Assembly (NCBI GenBank): GCA_028015205.1
Contig: CM051520.1
Span: 33,037,528-33,101,527, forward strand
Direction of reading: 5' to 3'
Length of the DNA stretch: 64,000 nucleotides
From: Mytilisepta virgata
Lineage: Eukaryota; Mollusca; Bivalvia; Mytilida; Mytilidae
A model generated the notes under the pieces. The model did not search any database, was not told where the DNA came from, and saw only the letters and a program-made list of their open reading frames with translations. The position numbers and the translations under genes were made by a program. Of the stretch, positions 61,234-64,000 are shown piece by piece (the first letter of the stretch is position 1; the number at the start of each line of letters is the position of its first letter).

Positions 61234-61747
61234 CTGTAGTGGGTAACTGTTTGAAGAATGTCAAGTTTTCGGTGCAGGTTGAAAATTCCTTCTCTTAAAT
61301 TAAAAAATTGGTTCAAAATCCCACCGAAAGCTTAATTATCCGTCTCAACTCATTTTAATTATGACAAACTTTCCACTGGTTTCAGATCTATGTCTTTTTG
61401 TCAAAATTATATTCTCTCAATGACTCAATAGAATCAATTGTGCTAGAGCTTTCTTCCTTGTGCTTTGGTGTCCCCGGTTGTTAAAAATTGTAAGGCTTGA
61501 AATGCAATGTATATCTTATGCAGTTTGAGTCTATTTAAAATAATATTTCAAGCTAATTTAGAACAGTAAAAACAATCTGTTTTTTTTTAAATTATACATT
61601 GTATTCCATTCAAATTTTTAGGCGCATCAATGCATAAAAAATCGATATTTGAAAATCGGCAAAGAAATGCCGAAGAGACAAACCATTTGGAAAAGTCTGA
61701 AAAATCGAAATCAAAAGGCAAGAAACACTCACTGCTGAGTAACTTAA

Positions 61748-62021
61748 GGTGGTACCCAACACCTTGACTAAAATAAAATTGGCTCGTTTAATTTTCATAA
61801 AATTTTTAGGAAATATTTACTTTGACCTGTTGACATAAATGTTGATTTTGTTTAGTAAATAGAATTTCAAACTTCGCGGGAATAATTTCATTTAATATAT
61901 AGCAGTTTGGCAAACATCAATTTTGATCATAGAGAAGCTTAATGTCTCTTTACTTATTAAATTTGATTAAAACGCTCTGGTGATTTTTAAGAGTTATCTC
62001 CCTGTAGTGTTGGGTACCACC
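61748..62021. mobile_element. piggyBac-like MITE
   Basis: The perfect inverted ends GGTGGTACCCAACAC are flanked by TTAA on both sides (61744-61747 and 62022-62025). The element is 274 bp, without coding capacity. A TTAA target duplication is the hallmark of piggyBac. Confidence 0.8.
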
Positions 62022-62149
62022 TTAAAGATCCTGAAATTGCCAGCTTATGTAAAAAAGCCATCAGCGAAGATAATATCTTACGGTGACCTGTAACACATTT
62101 TACTTTAAAAAAAATATTAATTTAGATTTAATGAGAAAGTAGATACAAC

Positions 62150-62666
62150 CTGATGTACCAGTCGATGAAGAATAGACGTATTCGATATCAGATTGTTGTT
62201 ACAAACGTTTATCGCTAAGTGATTTTAAAAATATTGCGCAAGATTCTCCATTGTCTGAACATTTAGGAGTCGATAAAACATACAAGATGATATTCAATTA
62301 TTTTTTATTGGCCAAGCTTTACGATAGATGTTGCCGATTCTTGTAGGTCATGTCAAGTTATTGGAAAATAACATCAAACAATTCCTAAAGTTCCAATTAA
62401 ATTAAACCAATTCCTGCATTCGTATAACAAGTAGTTGATCACCGGGTTTAGAATTTCATAATTAAATTTCAGTACATGTTAAAGTAAGTGCTATTTCTGC
62501 TTTTCCAAAACTTCAAAATAAGAAACAACTGATACTAGGTATGACAGGGCATTACAAATAATTCAGTCCAGATATTCTTACAAGAGCTACCTAATATTCA
62601 TGATTTGGGCGAAGAGAAATATATTGAAGATATGATTATTCTATTGGGTTTCCGGAATTCAAAGGA
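62150..62666 (+). pseudogene. Ty3/gypsy remnants (integrase zinc finger, then reverse-transcriptase piece)
   Basis: The integrase zinc-binding remnant (VDKTYKMIFNYF, then DVADSCRSCQVIG) at about 62265-62385 is followed at about 62500-62600 by a stretch reading FPKLQNKKQLILGMTGHYK, stop, FSPDIL. That stretch resembles the 'LGMxGYYRxFxPxFS' segment just after the reverse-transcriptase core. The order (integrase piece before reverse-transcriptase piece) is reversed relative to intact elements, so the remnant is rearranged. It is frameshifted and interrupted. Confidence 0.55.
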
Positions 62667-63422
62667 ACTTGGGGTATAGATATCTGACAGAACTGTAAAT
62701 ATTATTTTTAAAAATATTAATGTAAGTGCAAGACAGTTATTTGTAAAATTTTATTATAAACTTGACAAAGGTGTAATACTTTAAATATGTGATACCTGTA
62801 TTTTGTTCTGGTACACCGGTCCCAGCCAAAAAAGCCACATGAAGTTGTATATTGCGTTTTATATGCATGATACTCCAAGTATTGGCATTGTTTATTGTAT
62901 GTGCAGGTTTTAGCCTCTGAAAAGCTAAAATATAATTGAATACACTTAAAACTTCCCGATGGAAGATATATAGTTGTACAAACATTCAACCAATAATTAC
63001 AAAAACAGCCATTAGTTGAATGTATGAAATTATGTCCTACATACAGGCTACATAAACTTTAAACAACGAAGCCAGCAATAATCAAAACTGTGACTCTTAA
63101 TATCTTTAATATTCTGTTAAACAATTCAGCTAAAGGTTTGATAATTGCAGACTTTTCTGCCGTGAAATAAGTGGGAAGATTAGAATTTATCTCTTTGGGT
63201 TTTTATTTCGACAAATTAGTTATGTTTAATTTAATTTTTTATTATCAAATAATTCTAAACGGATATTAAATCTTACTTCTTATTTTAAAAGAACTGCGAA
63301 TGTTTAGAAAATGAAATAAAATTTTAAGGCAATGAACCTGACTACTACAGTAGTGATATACTGAAGGATTTATGGTTCACCGACAGCTTATTCAGTTATT
63401 TTTTTTTAATTCTACAAATGAT

Positions 63423-64000
63423 AGTAGTATATGGACACAGTTCAGTTAGCATTTGAGGAGAAGATGCCGGAAGTGACATTGCCGGAACCGGAAGTCACGT
63501 GACCAGAATCAGAGGTGCCCGGAAGTGGATTGCGCCCATGCGCAACTGGAAAAAGTTGAATTTCCCGCCATTTTTCTTTATTTGTTTACAGAATTACGGT
63601 TTTTGGATTGGATTATCTCAACTTTTCCCGCGCTTCTCGGTCGTCTCTGGATCTTTCATCGGTCTGTACATGGTTAGGGTCTCGCATCGAGTCTCTAGGG
63701 GCTGATACTCTCACTGTTATGTCGACGTCCGGGATTATACGAAGTACAGAGGTACTGTTGGATTATCTTCCCCTTTTCCCGCGTTTTTCACAACGGGTGA
63801 TGTTTTCCGTTCATTCAAGGGAGGACCTAAGGTAGAATTGGATTATATCCCCTTATCTCAAGCTGATGCTGTCACCATTAGGTCAATGGAGGGGTGTCCT
63901 TAGCAGCCTTCATTGCTCTATGCTGCTCTTCACTTCTCTTCTCTAGCTCCATACTGCTCTTCGCTGTTCGTCGCTGCTCTTCTCTTGCTTATCACTGCTC
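63423..64000. mobile_element. Foldback element, second copy (cut by window end)
   Basis: It matches 19314-19900, including the CCGGAAGT-rich end, the TCTCGCATCGAGTCTCTAG block and the start of the CTGCTCTTC loop. It is truncated by the window boundary. It carries small differences, such as an added ACGAAGTACAGAGGTACTG (about 63739) that is absent from the left arm of copy 1 but has its counterpart in the right arm there. Confidence 0.8.

Overview
The window is nuclear DNA from an animal, most likely a marine bivalve and plausibly a mussel (Mytilidae). This rests on four things seen together. The base composition is strongly AT-rich with long (TA)n and poly-G/poly-C tracts. Genes are split into short exons. 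The motif GGGAGATAAC/GTTATCTCCC recurs. Repeat types I associate with bivalves are dense: reverse-transcriptase fragments with characteristic 3' tails, a tRNA-derived SINE, hammerhead-ribozyme units, and TIR and foldback elements. The species call is inference; no bacterial genes, operons, rRNA or CRISPR are present.

Protein-coding content is sparse and fragmentary. (1) A plus-strand gene at 9.5-16.6 kb has three very short related exons (two of exactly 72 nt) and a last exon with a basic C-terminal domain. (2) A minus-strand gene at 40.7-37.1 kb has five exons that chain in compatible splice phase to a stop codon; one exon appears to end inside a 20-base poly-G tract. I could not identify the product. 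(3) A minus-strand gene at about 55-50 kb carries four calcium-binding EGF-like exons of 123 nt each, produced by a recent tandem duplication of about 1.75 kb. A terminal exon encodes one transmembrane helix and a short basic tail, so this is the 3' part of a type I membrane protein gene. (4) A minus-strand first exon at 23.2 kb encodes a signal peptide. A decayed unidentified reading frame with one membrane segment lies at 35.0-34.0 kb. Several single candidate exons are listed at low confidence.

The rest is mobile DNA. From left to right it holds: three small MITEs with GGCC...GGCC ends and TTA target duplications (5.2, 16.7 and 23.0 kb); a palindromic TIR element (10.7-11.7 kb); a SINE with an 11-bp target duplication (12.7 kb); a tandem pair of hammerhead-ribozyme units (17.2-17.7 kb) with a third at 46.2 kb; a foldback element (19.3-20.6 kb) inside a segment repeated at 62.2-64 kb together with Ty3/gypsy remnants; satellite-like arrays (22-28 kb) invaded by a TA-flanked element with a broken MULE-type transposase fragment and by a reverse-transcriptase fragment; a complete, apparently intact Tc1-type transposon (30.1-31.7 kb); tandem arrays at 36 kb and 45 kb; a decayed reverse-transcriptase element (48-49.9 kb); a 4.4-kb large inverted-repeat element with a 2.6-kb Harbinger-like element nested inside it (56-60.4 kb); and a piggyBac-like MITE (61.7 kb).

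The observations most worth following up are the hammerhead units, each copy carrying one different lesion in a shared perfect consensus; the tandemly duplicated micro-exons; the poly-G tract at a splice donor; and the intact Tc1 copy.
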